Positions 20,158 to 29,448 of a DNA stretch of 64,000 nucleotides are shown here, one piece after another. Source of the DNA: Lactiplantibacillus songbeiensis (GTDB taxonomy: Bacteria; Bacillota; Bacilli; Lactobacillales; Lactobacillaceae); assembly GCF_005405125.1 (NCBI RefSeq), contig NZ_BJDL01000018.1:43565-107564 (forward strand), given 5' to 3'. A program made the position numbers and the translations under genes. The notes under the pieces were generated by a model. That model ran no database searches. It saw only the letters and a program-made list of their open reading frames with translations, and had not been told where the DNA came from. The stretch's first letter is position 1; each line of letters begins with the position of its first letter.

Positions 20158-21384
20158 TTATTCGATAATCCCGTCGTTAGCGATCAGCTTACGAGCTGCC
20201 GTTAAACGTTGTACTGAACGTGGACCTTCTTCAAGCCACATTGCACGGCAATCACGATACATCCGTTCAACAGGGCCGTAAGGGTTGTCTTCAAAGTAGC
20301 CAATCCCACCGAAGATTTCAAGGCAATAGTCAGAAACCAACTTGACAGTGTTAATACTGAATAGCTTGCACATTGCAGCCTTTTCTTCAATATCTTCGCC
20401 ACGGTCATATTGTTCTGCTAAGTTGTGAAGCATAGTCCGTAAGGCAAAGATTTCAGTACCCATATCAGCAATTTCTTGTTGGATAGCTTGACGTTTTACA
20501 AGTGGTTTGCCAAAGGTTACACGATCTTTAGCCCGTGCAATTGACATTTCAAGCATCCGTTGGCTCATTCCTAAGTTACTTGAGGCAATGTGAGCACGTG
20601 AAATTGATAATGAAGCAATCGCAACGTGTAAACCGTCGCCTTCCTTACCAAGCAAGTACTTCTTGTTAACTCGCATGTTCGTAAACTTCAAGCCGGCATG
20701 ACCAGCACCACGGCAACCCATCATATGAGGCATTGGTACAATTTCGTATCCTGGGGTGTCAACAGGTACATAGAAGGCACTCAAACGCTTGTCACCTTCA
20801 GCATCTGGATCTGTGACAGCGATTACATAAGCAGCGTCACTGCAGTCAGTATGTGAAATTAAAGTCTTTTCACCATTAAGAATGTAGTCATCACCGTCTT
20901 TAACAGCAGTCGTATGCAAGTCAGCGCCAGTACCGCCACTTTCTTCAGTTAAAGCGAAACAAGTGAAGATGGTTTTATCTTGTAGCTTTGGCATGACTTC
21001 AGCCTTTAATTCTGGTTGGCCGAATTCATCCATAATCCGCCAGTTCAAATCAGCTGCATAGTGTAAATGCATCCGCATACCACCAGGGCCACGTGAGAAC
21101 ATTTCTTGTACTTGGAAGATTTGGTTGCAAGTTAAGCCAAAGCCACCATACTTCAATGGTAAAGCGAAACGATAAAGGTCATTATCAATTGCTAATTCAA
21201 AGAACTTCTTTGGGAAACGGTTCGTAACTTCGACTTCTTTTTGTAAGTAATCGAATTCGTTTTCTGCTAAATGCTTAATTTGTTTCAAGTACAATGCGAA
21301 TTCTTCATTCGTCATCTTTGTACCTGGTTTTGTGTGAACTAATTTTTTGGTTGGTTCATAAGGTAATTTTTCTGTTGCTTCCAT
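20158..21384 (-). CDS. Acyl-CoA dehydrogenase 2
   Basis: A 408-residue acyl-CoA dehydrogenase, different from the copy at 17676. It shows FALTEESGGTGADLHT, ISHTDCSDAAYV and a C-terminal WLEEGPRSVQRLTAARKL in place of the usual EGT motif, still with Glu. Its ATG overlaps the end of the MFS gene. Two unlike dehydrogenases sharing one Etf could act on two steps or substrates, or form a hetero-oligomer. It is reminiscent of crotonobetainyl-CoA reductase CaiA, but the substrate is unknown. Confidence 0.88.
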   Translation of the reverse strand: MEATEKLPYEPTKKLVHTKPGTKMTNEEFALYLKQIKHLAENEFDYLQKEVEVTNRFPKKFFELAIDNDLYRFALPLKYGGFGLTCNQIFQVQEMFSRGPGGMRMHLHYAADLNWRIMDEFGQPELKAEVMPKLQDKTIFTCFALTEESGGTGADLHTTAVKDGDDYILNGEKTLISHTDCSDAAYVIAVTDPDAEGDKRLSAFYVPVDTPGYEIVPMPHMMGCRGAGHAGLKFTNMRVNKKYLLGKEGDGLHVAIASLSISRAHIASSNLGMSQRMLEMSIARAKDRVTFGKPLVKRQAIQQEIADMGTEIFALRTMLHNLAEQYDRGEDIEEKAAMCKLFSINTVKLVSDYCLEIFGGIGYFEDNPYGPVERMYRDCRAMWLEEGPRSVQRLTAARKLIANDGIIE

Positions 21385-22622
21385 TATTTTGCACTCTCCT
21401 TAGTTTGTGATGCTCCGACGCCTTTCGCCATCAAGAACAAATCAATAATCAGACCAACTACAGCTACACCAATGGCAACCATGTAGGCAGGATAATAAGC
21501 TGCGGTCCCAGCACCTTTATTAATGAACAAAGCTGCAATTTGAGGACCAACTAATGAGCCAATTGCATAACCGAAAAACATTAAACCATAATTAATACCC
21601 GAATGAGTCGTCCCAAAGGCATTCCCAGTCAAGGTCGGATAGACCACTAGGACACCACCGAACGAAGCTCCTAAAAGGATTAAGAAGATCGTGAAGCTAA
21701 CCAAGCCAGTTGAGAATCTCAAACCAGCTAAACCAATAATCGTTAATGCTAAGATACCAGCTAGCGTCTTAGTTTGACCCAACTTATCAGTAATCGTCCC
21801 AGTTAAGATCCGACCACCAAAGTTAGCCAAAGTATTAACAACAACCATGTTAGCAGCAACAATTGGCGTCATGCTAAGTTGCACTTGCGCAATCATTGAT
21901 AACGATCCAATCAACATAATCCCAGCCGTACAAGCAATTGAGAATAATAATAACAATAACCAGAATTGCCACGTCTTAAGCATCGCTTGAGGAGTGTAAT
22001 CATTGACAGGTGCGGCGGGATCCGTTGCACTTTTATCCTGATTTTGCTCCGTTGGCGTATCCATCATCCAACCAACTGCCCAGCAGATGACGAGATATGC
22101 TAATCCGATTGGAATGAACCCATTCATCCCATATTGGTCACATAGGATTGCGCCAGCTTTAGCCAAAACTAACGGTCCTAATGATGCGGCGGCTAACAAG
22201 AAACCTGAAACCGTACCCCGTTTTTCTGGGAACCATTTCAAGGCAGTTAGTAGGGCGGGATTATACATGATCCCATTCCCAGCGCCGGCCATCAAACCAA
22301 CAGTGATGTAAAGGAAAAATAAATTATGAACGAAAGCGGTTAACAACCAGCCCAGCCCGAAGATTAATCCACCAAAATACATTAACTTCTTGGCACCGAA
22401 CTTATCCATTATGTGCCCAGAGGCCACTCCGAAGCACGCCATGAAAAATTCATACAAGGTTAACGTCAATGCAACTTGAGACTCAGTGCCTCCTGTTGCA
22501 TGTTGTAACGGAACTGAAAAGACTGAAAAAGCTGATGATGCTGCACAACAAAAGATAATCAGGAACGCGGCGGTAAACACATGCGATCGTCGAACTACTT
22601 TTGCATTAGTTGTTTCCATCAC
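21384..22622 (-). CDS. MFS carboxylate transporter (OFA family-like)
   Basis: A 412-residue protein with about 12 transmembrane segments, similar in layout to oxalate/formate antiporter-family MFS carriers: DKFGAKKLMYFGGLIFGLGW after TM2, GAGNGIMYNP in TM4 and a polar central loop (TPTEQNQDKSATDPAAP). It is the first gene of the operon, directly followed by dehydrogenase 2. It would import the organic acid or exchange it for the reduced product. The start is an ATG with GGAGG upstream. Confidence 0.85.
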   Translation of the reverse strand: MMETTNAKVVRRSHVFTAAFLIIFCCAASSAFSVFSVPLQHATGGTESQVALTLTLYEFFMACFGVASGHIMDKFGAKKLMYFGGLIFGLGWLLTAFVHNLFFLYITVGLMAGAGNGIMYNPALLTALKWFPEKRGTVSGFLLAAASLGPLVLAKAGAILCDQYGMNGFIPIGLAYLVICWAVGWMMDTPTEQNQDKSATDPAAPVNDYTPQAMLKTWQFWLLLLLFSIACTAGIMLIGSLSMIAQVQLSMTPIVAANMVVVNTLANFGGRILTGTITDKLGQTKTLAGILALTIIGLAGLRFSTGLVSFTIFLILLGASFGGVLVVYPTLTGNAFGTTHSGINYGLMFFGYAIGSLVGPQIAALFINKGAGTAAYYPAYMVAIGVAVVGLIIDLFLMAKGVGASQTKESAK

Positions 22623-22845
22623 GAACCTCCTTCCTTTCGGGGTGAATTGGTATCGCTTTCTTACAAGTTCTAGTGTAGTGTGTTACCTCACAAATTAAAA
22701 ATTCTTAAAAATGCGAAATCGATAACTTTTTTGAATAATCCTTTTATTTCGGCTTTAAAAAGCGTGATTGACCTATTTAACCATCAACTTTTTTTGTGAT
22801 TTTTTTATCAAATTTGTTTTTAAAACCCGGGTTTCTCTAGGTGTC

Positions 22846-22882
22846 TTTGCTTGACATAGCAAAAGACTATATAATCATAGTC
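22846..22882 (+). promoter_or_regulatory. Promoter with LysR-type dyad
   Basis: TTTGCT (22846-22851) and TATAAT (22870-22875) form a plausible plus-strand promoter. It is overlapped by the dyad GACTAT-N6-ATAGTC (22865-22882), which has the T-N11-A form bound by LysR-type regulators. It lies between the lysR-like gene and the divergent operon, fitting control of both. The rest of the 22623-22845 gap is AT-rich with no gene. Confidence 0.5.
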
Positions 22883-22898
22883 AAAGTCTATTTTCAAT

Positions 22899-22912
22899 GG
22901 AAACCGTTTTCA
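22899..22912. promoter_or_regulatory. cre-like box upstream of lysR-type gene
   Basis: GGAAACCGTTTTCA matches the cre consensus at all defined positions but the first. It suggests that the island is under CcpA control and expressed when preferred sugars are low. Confidence 0.5.
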
Positions 22913-22975
22913 TTGTATTATATAGATAGATAATAATTGTTAAATAAATTAGTACGCTACCAGGAGGGATTTTTG

Positions 22976-23866
22976 TTGAACTTAAATCAGCTCTATTATT
23001 TCCGGACATTAGCAGAATATCAACATTATACAAAAGCTGCTGCGAAACTCTACATTAGTCAACCTAGTTTGAGCAACGCCATGAAGTCTTTGGAAAAAGA
23101 ATTAGGTTGCGTGTTGTTTAAGAAATCAGGAAGAAATGTCCAATTAACCGAATATGGAAGAATGTTTTATAATACGACATGCTCAACGCTTAACATTTTG
23201 GATGAAGGTAAGCGGGAACTTCAGCAAAAGATCAAGAGTGATGCGGGAATTATTAATATTGCTTGTATTCCAACTTCAATTGGGACTCGACTACCTAAGT
23301 TAATCAAACAATTCCAAACCAACAATACAAGTTCACCATATTTCATTTTGCATGATGAATTCTCATTGCCAATTTTGGAAGGCCTTACCAATGGAAACTA
23401 TGATGTCGGCATCTGTTCACGTGATGCCGACTACAAGGATCTTTCATTTATCCCATTCTTTTCCGAGAAAGTTATGGTCATTGTTCAACCCGATCATCCC
23501 CTCGCTAAAGAAACGTTGATTGATCCTAACATGCTCCGCCCCTATGACTTAGTCACCTATGACACCAATACGCCAATTGGTAACGCAGTTCATCAGGAAT
23601 TAAATGCTAAGTGTCCTAACTTATCATTTGCTGAAGCATTAGACAGTGAGATTACCATTGCCGGTCAAATTGCCGAAAATGGTTCCGTCGGGATTGTTGC
23701 TAATACAATGTTATTAGACACATTCAATCTCAAAAAGATTCCACTCGATGTTCCTAGTGATACTCGCATGGTCTACATTGCTTATAATCATACCCGGCAA
23801 TTATCACCGGTCGTTCAACACTTTATCGACTATTTAAAAGGTGCCAAAGAATCTTATGAGGCATAA
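22976..23866 (+). CDS. LysR-family transcriptional regulator
   Basis: A 296-residue LysR-type regulator: N-terminal winged helix (LNQLYYFRTLAEYQHYTKAA, then ISQPSLSNAMKSLEKELG) and a periplasmic-binding-like effector domain. The start is taken as the TTG at 22976, 8 bp after AGGAGG; an upstream in-frame ATG lacks a site. It is divergent from the acyl-CoA operon and 19 bp upstream of the flavoprotein gene, so it probably activates both in response to the transported acid or its CoA ester. The ligand is unknown. Confidence 0.88.
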   Translation: MNLNQLYYFRTLAEYQHYTKAAAKLYISQPSLSNAMKSLEKELGCVLFKKSGRNVQLTEYGRMFYNTTCSTLNILDEGKRELQQKIKSDAGIINIACIPTSIGTRLPKLIKQFQTNNTSSPYFILHDEFSLPILEGLTNGNYDVGICSRDADYKDLSFIPFFSEKVMVIVQPDHPLAKETLIDPNMLRPYDLVTYDTNTPIGNAVHQELNAKCPNLSFAEALDSEITIAGQIAENGSVGIVANTMLLDTFNLKKIPLDVPSDTRMVYIAYNHTRQLSPVVQHFIDYLKGAKESYEA

Positions 23867-23885
23867 ATAGAAAGAAGGATTATTT

Positions 23886-25286
23886 ATGACAGTTACAACA
23901 ACTACTGATTACCAGACTATTTATCAGCAATTAGGAGAAACTTTTGACGATCAGTCACTTTTATTTGGTGACCAAATCAATCCTGATTTTGGTCATGATG
24001 AAATGGAATCATTCCAACATTTGCCAGATATCGTTGTCCGGCCTAAGACAACGCAAGAAGTTTCATTAGTTATGAAGTTAGCTAATCAATATCAAATTCC
24101 GGTAACCGCGCGCGGGACTGGGACTGGATTAGTTGGTGGCTGTGTTCCAATGGAAGGCGGAATACTAATTGATCTGTCGGCAATGAATCAGATTTTAGAA
24201 CTCGATGCTGATAACTTAACCTTATCTACTGAAGCTGGAGCAATGTTGAAGGATGTTGCGACCTACGCTGCCAATCAAGGTTTCCTATATGCACCTGATC
24301 CTGGCGAAAAAACAGCCTCAATTGGTGGGAATATTGCTACTAATGCTGGTGGAATGCGTGCCGTTAAATACGGCGTTACCCGAGAATCAGTGCGTGCACT
24401 GACTGTCGTAACGCCCCAAGGAGACGTGCTAAAACTTGGTGGTAAGATTGTTAAGACCAGTTCCGGATTAGACCTGAAGGACCTCTTTATTGGCTCTGAA
24501 GGCATCCTAGGAATTATCACTGAAGCAACTTTGCGTATCCGACCACTACCTAAAGCTAATACTAGCTTAATGGTGCCATTTGATGACTTTAAAGCTGCCC
24601 TAGGAACCGTACCAAAGATTCTACAATCCGGTATTCAACCCACTGCTGTGGAGTTCTTTGAAGCTGATTCTGTCAAATGTTGGGAAAGTTTTGCGTCACA
24701 AAAATTCCCACAATCTGGTGCTGCAGCATACTTGCTCTTAACGTTTGATGAACAGAGTGACGAAATCGTTGAAAGCGACTACGAAGCTATCGCAGAATTG
24801 TGCTTAGATAACGGTGCTTCTGATGCTTACGTGCTTGATACTGATGAACTAAAAAAAGCAGTATGGTCAGCACGTGATACCTTCCTGGAAGCTATCAAGG
24901 CCTCAACCCCTGATATGGACGAAGCAGATGCAGTCGTACCACGTAGCGCAACTGCAGAATTTGTGCAATATACGCATGATTTAGCTAAAAAAGAAAAAAT
25001 TCGCATTCCGGGATTTGGTCACGTTGGTGATGGCAACTTACACCTCTACATTTGCCAAGATGACTATGATGATACGACCTGGAAAGCCAAATTATCCACG
25101 GTCTTCAATGCTTTGTATGCTAAAGCTAGTGCCCTAGATGGTAAAGTGTCTGGGGAACATGGAATTGGTTATGCCAAACGCAATTATTTAAAAAACACAA
25201 CTTCAGATGCCGATTTAGTTGCTATGCGTGCGGTCAAGACCGCTCTGGATCCTAATCATATTCTGAATCCAGACAAAGTTATTTAA
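23886..25286 (+). CDS. GlcD/LldD-type FAD-linked 2-hydroxyacid (D-lactate-like) dehydrogenase
   Basis: A 466-residue flavoprotein of the FAD_binding_4 plus FAD-oxidase_C architecture. The FAD domain has ARGTGTGLVGGC and SIGGNIATNAGGMRAVKYGV; the C-terminal domain has FGHVGDGNLHLY and GEHGIGYAKRNYL, the metal and substrate-binding His segments. Relatives oxidise D-lactate, glycolate or 2-hydroxyglutarate, and in some anaerobes the D-lactate enzyme passes electrons to EtfAB. Here it is co-transcribed with the LysR gene and faces an etfAB operon, so it may be the electron donor enzyme for enoyl-CoA reduction. Confidence 0.85.
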   Translation: MTVTTTTDYQTIYQQLGETFDDQSLLFGDQINPDFGHDEMESFQHLPDIVVRPKTTQEVSLVMKLANQYQIPVTARGTGTGLVGGCVPMEGGILIDLSAMNQILELDADNLTLSTEAGAMLKDVATYAANQGFLYAPDPGEKTASIGGNIATNAGGMRAVKYGVTRESVRALTVVTPQGDVLKLGGKIVKTSSGLDLKDLFIGSEGILGIITEATLRIRPLPKANTSLMVPFDDFKAALGTVPKILQSGIQPTAVEFFEADSVKCWESFASQKFPQSGAAAYLLLTFDEQSDEIVESDYEAIAELCLDNGASDAYVLDTDELKKAVWSARDTFLEAIKASTPDMDEADAVVPRSATAEFVQYTHDLAKKEKIRIPGFGHVGDGNLHLYICQDDYDDTTWKAKLSTVFNALYAKASALDGKVSGEHGIGYAKRNYLKNTTSDADLVAMRAVKTALDPNHILNPDKVI

Positions 25287-25314
25287 GTGAACCACTTTAT
25301 AATAATTCCACAAA

Positions 25315-25363
25315 AGTGCCATTAGGTTACTAGTCTCACTCCTACTAGTAACCTAATGGCACT
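25315..25363 (+). terminator. Terminator after the flavoprotein gene
   Basis: A 20-bp stem beginning AGTGCCATTAGG and ending CCTAATGGCACT, followed by TTTGCTTTG. It is the end of the lysR-flavoprotein unit. Confidence 0.85.
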
Positions 25364-25383
25364 TTGCTTTGTTAATATAGAAA

Positions 25384-25422
25384 AGGCCTGTTTGACCATC
25401 TTTTCGATAATCAAACAGACCT
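25384..25422 (-). terminator. Terminator of the glycosylasparaginase operon
   Basis: Stem AGGTCTGTTTGA / TCAAACAGGCCT on the minus strand followed by TTTT, downstream of the ROK kinase gene. Confidence 0.8.
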
Positions 25423-25453
25423 CAATAAAACTTCTAATCTTTGATTCTAGCAG

Positions 25454-26362
25454 TTACTGACTCATTTGACTTAATCGATAAACAGCTCCGATAAGATTTG
25501 CGCCATTTTGTAAATGAGCATTCATAATCTCTGGCGTGACAATTGTTCTAGCAGATAACGGCGTTACTTGCTTAAGTTGATCAAACTCGTGCTGAATCTG
25601 TTTCGCTACCAGCGGCTGAGCACTAATACCTCCACCAATAATGATCCGTTCTAAATCTAATGTTGACTGCATGTTAAAGATTAAAACCGCCACTTCTTGG
25701 CAAAATTGCTGAAAGATTTTAATAGCAACCTCTTGACGTTCACTAATCGCTCGGAAAACGTCATATCCATTGGTTGGATCAATTAAACCTAATTTTTTAC
25801 CAATCTGATGAACCATTCCCACTGCTGAAAGACTGGCAGCCGTACTGGCCGGCGTTATTCCCTTAGTCCGATCAATAATCATAAAGCTCGGTTCACCCGC
25901 CACAAAATGGCTTCCCTGAAATAACTGACCGTTAATGAAAATCGCGGCACCAACACCACTGCCAAGCACTAAAATTGCACCATTATCAATACCAGCTAGA
26001 TTTCCAAGCCATCTTTCAGCCAAAGCCGCAGCATCACCATCATTTTCAATCGTAATTAATAGGCTCGGAAAAAAGGCTTGAATCAAGTTAATAAAATTAC
26101 TACCTTCCAGAAATGGCAATGTAGCAGAACTAATGACTTTACCCGCTTGAGCATCGACTACTCCAGGCAAACTGAATCCGACCCCACTAATTTGATCTTG
26201 ATGTCGTTGAATCAAATCAACAATCTGTGCAACAAAAGGCTCTTGACCAGACTTAGCAGTTGGATTACTCCCTTTAATGATTATCTGACCATCAGCTCGA
26301 ATGAGCGCATATTTTAAAAACGTACCGCCGATATCTATGGCTAAATAGTTTTTGATTGCCAA
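25454..26362 (-). CDS. ROK-family sugar kinase
   Basis: A 302-residue ROK kinase. It starts with the ATP-binding LAIDIGGTFLKYALI and shows a sugar-site segment (ENDGDAAALAERW) and GSGVGAAIFINGQL. The classic zinc-binding CxCGxxGC motif is not evident. The start is taken as TTG at 26362, about 10 bp after AAGGAG, because the upstream GTG overlaps that site. It is last in an operon with a peptide-binding protein, an M20 peptidase and a glycosylasparaginase, so N-acetylglucosamine or another hexosamine is a reasonable substrate, by inference only. Confidence 0.75.
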   Translation of the reverse strand: MAIKNYLAIDIGGTFLKYALIRADGQIIIKGSNPTAKSGQEPFVAQIVDLIQRHQDQISGVGFSLPGVVDAQAGKVISSATLPFLEGSNFINLIQAFFPSLLITIENDGDAAALAERWLGNLAGIDNGAILVLGSGVGAAIFINGQLFQGSHFVAGEPSFMIIDRTKGITPASTAASLSAVGMVHQIGKKLGLIDPTNGYDVFRAISERQEVAIKIFQQFCQEVAVLIFNMQSTLDLERIIIGGGISAQPLVAKQIQHEFDQLKQVTPLSARTIVTPEIMNAHLQNGANLIGAVYRLSQMSQ

Positions 26363-26392
26363 AATGCAGCTCACTCCTTTATTCTTTCACCA

Positions 26393-28039
26393 CTATTTAC
26401 TCATAGAGACAAATTTGTAATTATGGGCAGGACCAGCTGAATTAGTAATCAATCCCTTGATTTTCTTGCTACGCAAGAAAGCATTTGACTTCTGATACAG
26501 AGGAATTGCTGCCTGCTCAGTCATTAGAACCTTTTCTGCCTTAACCATATCTTGCCAACGCTTCGTAGGATTAGTTGAATCAACACCATTAATATTAGTG
26601 AGCAACTTGTCATACGTTGCATTATTCCAGTTACCGGCATTACCAGAATTGCCCTTATCATAAAGGTTCAAGAACGTTACTGGATCCGAGAAATCCGCAC
26701 CCCAACCAGAAATAACAACTTGGAAATTACCCTTGCTAGAACGATCAATCCGAGTCTTAGCAGGCACATTAGACAGTGTTACATTCAACCCATCCAGTTT
26801 TTTCCACTGGCCTTGGACATATTCAGCGACTTGCTTAGTCGTATCAGTATCATCTGACAATAGATTCATTGATAACTTCTTGACACCAATCTCAGCCAGA
26901 CCTTTCTTCCAATACTTTCTAGCTTCAGTTAAATTATAACTAACACTCGTTTTAACCGCTGACTCTTTAGCAAAATCTTCACCGGTTGTTGGATTCTTAG
27001 ACAGACCTTCAGTTACAAAACCTTTGGGTGCTAATGACCCATCTGCCAAAACTTTATTAACCAACTGCTTTCGGTTTAATGCTAACGACAAAGCTTTTCG
27101 AATATTTATATTATTATAAGCCTTCCTCAAGGTTGCGTTTTGGGCTTTCATATTCATCTGTAAATAAAGCATGGAAGCATTTTTTTCAAGTACGAAGTCC
27201 GAGGCATGCTTCTTATTAGCAACTTGTTGATCAAATAGCTGGGTCTGATCTAACTTACCCGTTTGATAGAGGTTAAATGAGGTCGTTGGACTCTTAACAA
27301 CTTGGAAACCAACCGAACTGAGTTTAACATGCTTTTTATCCCAATAATTTTGATTCTTAACTAACTTCCAGGTATTGTTAGTTCCATTCCAACCTTTTAG
27401 AACAAAGGGTCCGTTAGAAGCAATATATTTAGAACTAGTACCATACTTTTTACCAAACTTATCTACCGCTGATTTCTGTTGCGGATAAAAGACCGGCATC
27501 GCCATTAACAACTTAAAGTAAGAAATAGGATGATCCAAAGTAACAACTACTTTATATTTGCCAACAGCTTTAATCCCTAATGATTGATAATTCTTTTTGT
27601 TGTTCATTATTGCATCCGCATTTTGAATACCTGAATACAAATAGGCATATTCAGAAGCAGTCTTAGGATTAATCGTCCGTTGCCAACCATAAACAAAGTC
27701 TCGTGCCGTTAATTTTGCCCCATCGTTCCATTTACCATCGTGCCGCAATGTGAACGTGTAGGTTTTACCATCCTTTGATTCTTGAATCTTCGTCGCTAAT
27801 TCATTTTCAATCTTACTATCTTTACCTAACTGCAAAAAGCCTTCGCCAGTATTTTCCAATTGTTGCATACTCGTTGTATCCGAAGCATGCGATGGATCCA
27901 TCGTTGCAATTTCACTAACTACAGATAAATTCATCTTTTGTTGTGCATTACTGTTACTAGTTTTTGTATTATTACCACACGCCACTAGTAAAAATGATGT
28001 TGCAGCTAAAGCTGAACCAATTAACCACTGTTTCTTCAT
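26393..28039 (-). CDS. Peptide-binding lipoprotein (OppA-like, SBP family 5)
   Basis: A 548-residue extracellular solute-binding protein. The signal peptide ends in a lipobox LLVAC (Cys at about residue 21), so it is anchored to the outer face of the membrane. The body has family 5 segments such as LRHDGKWNDGAKLTARDFVYGW and NIRKALSLALNRKQLV. No permease or ATPase genes adjoin it, so it must share a transporter encoded elsewhere, such as Opp. Its operon partners suggest that it captures peptides, perhaps glycosylated asparagine peptides. Confidence 0.88.
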   Translation of the reverse strand: MKKQWLIGSALAATSFLLVACGNNTKTSNSNAQQKMNLSVVSEIATMDPSHASDTTSMQQLENTGEGFLQLGKDSKIENELATKIQESKDGKTYTFTLRHDGKWNDGAKLTARDFVYGWQRTINPKTASEYAYLYSGIQNADAIMNNKKNYQSLGIKAVGKYKVVVTLDHPISYFKLLMAMPVFYPQQKSAVDKFGKKYGTSSKYIASNGPFVLKGWNGTNNTWKLVKNQNYWDKKHVKLSSVGFQVVKSPTTSFNLYQTGKLDQTQLFDQQVANKKHASDFVLEKNASMLYLQMNMKAQNATLRKAYNNINIRKALSLALNRKQLVNKVLADGSLAPKGFVTEGLSKNPTTGEDFAKESAVKTSVSYNLTEARKYWKKGLAEIGVKKLSMNLLSDDTDTTKQVAEYVQGQWKKLDGLNVTLSNVPAKTRIDRSSKGNFQVVISGWGADFSDPVTFLNLYDKGNSGNAGNWNNATYDKLLTNINGVDSTNPTKRWQDMVKAEKVLMTEQAAIPLYQKSNAFLRSKKIKGLITNSAGPAHNYKFVSMSK

Positions 28040-28143
28040 AGACCTTTCCTCCCCGAAATGAACTTAGGTCTATTCTAAAGTTTTGGTTAGAAAATAACAA
28101 TAACTTTTTAATTTAATTTTAATATTTATTAAAAACAATTAGA

Positions 28144-29445
28144 TTATAACTCATTTGCTAATGAAATCATTGTTAAATAATCAATTTCCATCATCTTGCG
28201 CCAATCTGATAATTTTAACCATTCATTTTCTTTATGTGCAATTCCTCTTTGTCCTGGAAATGACGGTCCAAATGCAACAATATTCGGCAAACTACGCGCA
28301 TAGGTGATACCAGTAGTGGTCACCGGTTTCCCATCAGTTTGCATAACTTGTTCATACGTCCGTTGCATGATTTGAATCATCGGCAAAGTGGGATCTTTAT
28401 ACATTGATGGAAAATCACGTGTAATTGTTAGTATTAACCCAGCTGGTAATTTTACTTTAATTGCATCTACTAGCTGAGTACGTGTTTCGCTAACAGGATA
28501 GCGAACTCGCACATCTACCGCCAAAGTTGTTGCTGTCTTGGTCAAAATACTAAGTGAGAACTGAGTCATACCAGACGCTTGATCTTGATATTCAAAACCA
28601 AATGCTTTTCCAGTTGTATCTTGTAAAATCACATTAAGCCAATTAAAGAATTCTCCTGTTTGACCAGCTTGCTTTTTCAAATCAGCCGCAATCTGTTTAA
28701 TGACATTAACTCCCAAATCAGGCGCATTGCTAGGTGCTTTTTTACCAACATAATTCTTGGTCATCCCATCAGACAAGTTCACCACAGCGGCATCGGGAAT
28801 ATAGCTGCCATTAAAATCGCCCGTAATTGATCGAATATTAGCTAATGATCCATCCGTGATTTCAGCCGTTACTCGGAATCCTAGCATGCCACGCTCTGCA
28901 TAGACAACCGGATACTTACAGTCAGGTGTAAAACCACCAATAGGAGCTTGTTCGGCTTGGTTATAAAACGGAATATCAGCACTACCAGACTCTTCATTCG
29001 TTCCAAAAATCAGGCGAATGCTGTGCTTTAAATTTAGAGACTGCTCCTTAATTAATTTCAAAGCAAATAATGCACCCATAATCGGTCCTTTATTATCTAA
29101 TGTACCACGACCATACATATAGTCGTCTTTAATTGTGAGTTTAAATGGATCAGTATCCCAGCCTGTTCCCGCTGCAACTACGTCTAAATGTCCTAATACT
29201 GCTATATATTCAGGTGCCTCGCCATATTGGACCCAACCAACACAATTATTAACGCTATGAGTTTCAAATCCCATCTTCTCAGCAATATTCAAAACCGTCG
29301 TTAAGACTCGTTTAGGCTCAACACCAAATGGTGCATCGGGTTTAGCTGATCCCTGTACACTAGGAACAGCAATCACCTGCGCTAATATTTTTAGAAAAGT
29401 TGGCTCTTGTTGTTTTAATGCTGTTTTAAAATTAAAAACTGACAT
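28144..29445 (-). CDS. M20-family metallo-dipeptidase (PepV-like)
   Basis: A 433-residue M20 peptidase. Metal-site motifs are VLGHLDVVAAG (His-x-Asp), GRGTLDNKGP (Asp), GTNEESGS (catalytic and metal Glu) and a C-terminal GPSFPGQRGIAHKENEWL (His-Glu). It would cleave dipeptides or N-acyl amino acids in the cytoplasm. It begins 3 bp after the glycosylasparaginase stop, so the two are co-translated. PepV-like peptidases occur beside glycosylasparaginases in lactobacillus glycoamino-acid operons, as far as I recall. Confidence 0.85.
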   Translation of the reverse strand: MSVFNFKTALKQQEPTFLKILAQVIAVPSVQGSAKPDAPFGVEPKRVLTTVLNIAEKMGFETHSVNNCVGWVQYGEAPEYIAVLGHLDVVAAGTGWDTDPFKLTIKDDYMYGRGTLDNKGPIMGALFALKLIKEQSLNLKHSIRLIFGTNEESGSADIPFYNQAEQAPIGGFTPDCKYPVVYAERGMLGFRVTAEITDGSLANIRSITGDFNGSYIPDAAVVNLSDGMTKNYVGKKAPSNAPDLGVNVIKQIAADLKKQAGQTGEFFNWLNVILQDTTGKAFGFEYQDQASGMTQFSLSILTKTATTLAVDVRVRYPVSETRTQLVDAIKVKLPAGLILTITRDFPSMYKDPTLPMIQIMQRTYEQVMQTDGKPVTTTGITYARSLPNIVAFGPSFPGQRGIAHKENEWLKLSDWRKMMEIDYLTMISLANEL

Positions 29446-29448
29446 CCT

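Noticed and set aside
13774..22622. Fatty acid beta-oxidation operon
   Set aside because: No enoyl-CoA hydratase, hydroxyacyl-CoA dehydrogenase or thiolase is present, while a CaiB-type transferase and an organic-acid carrier are.
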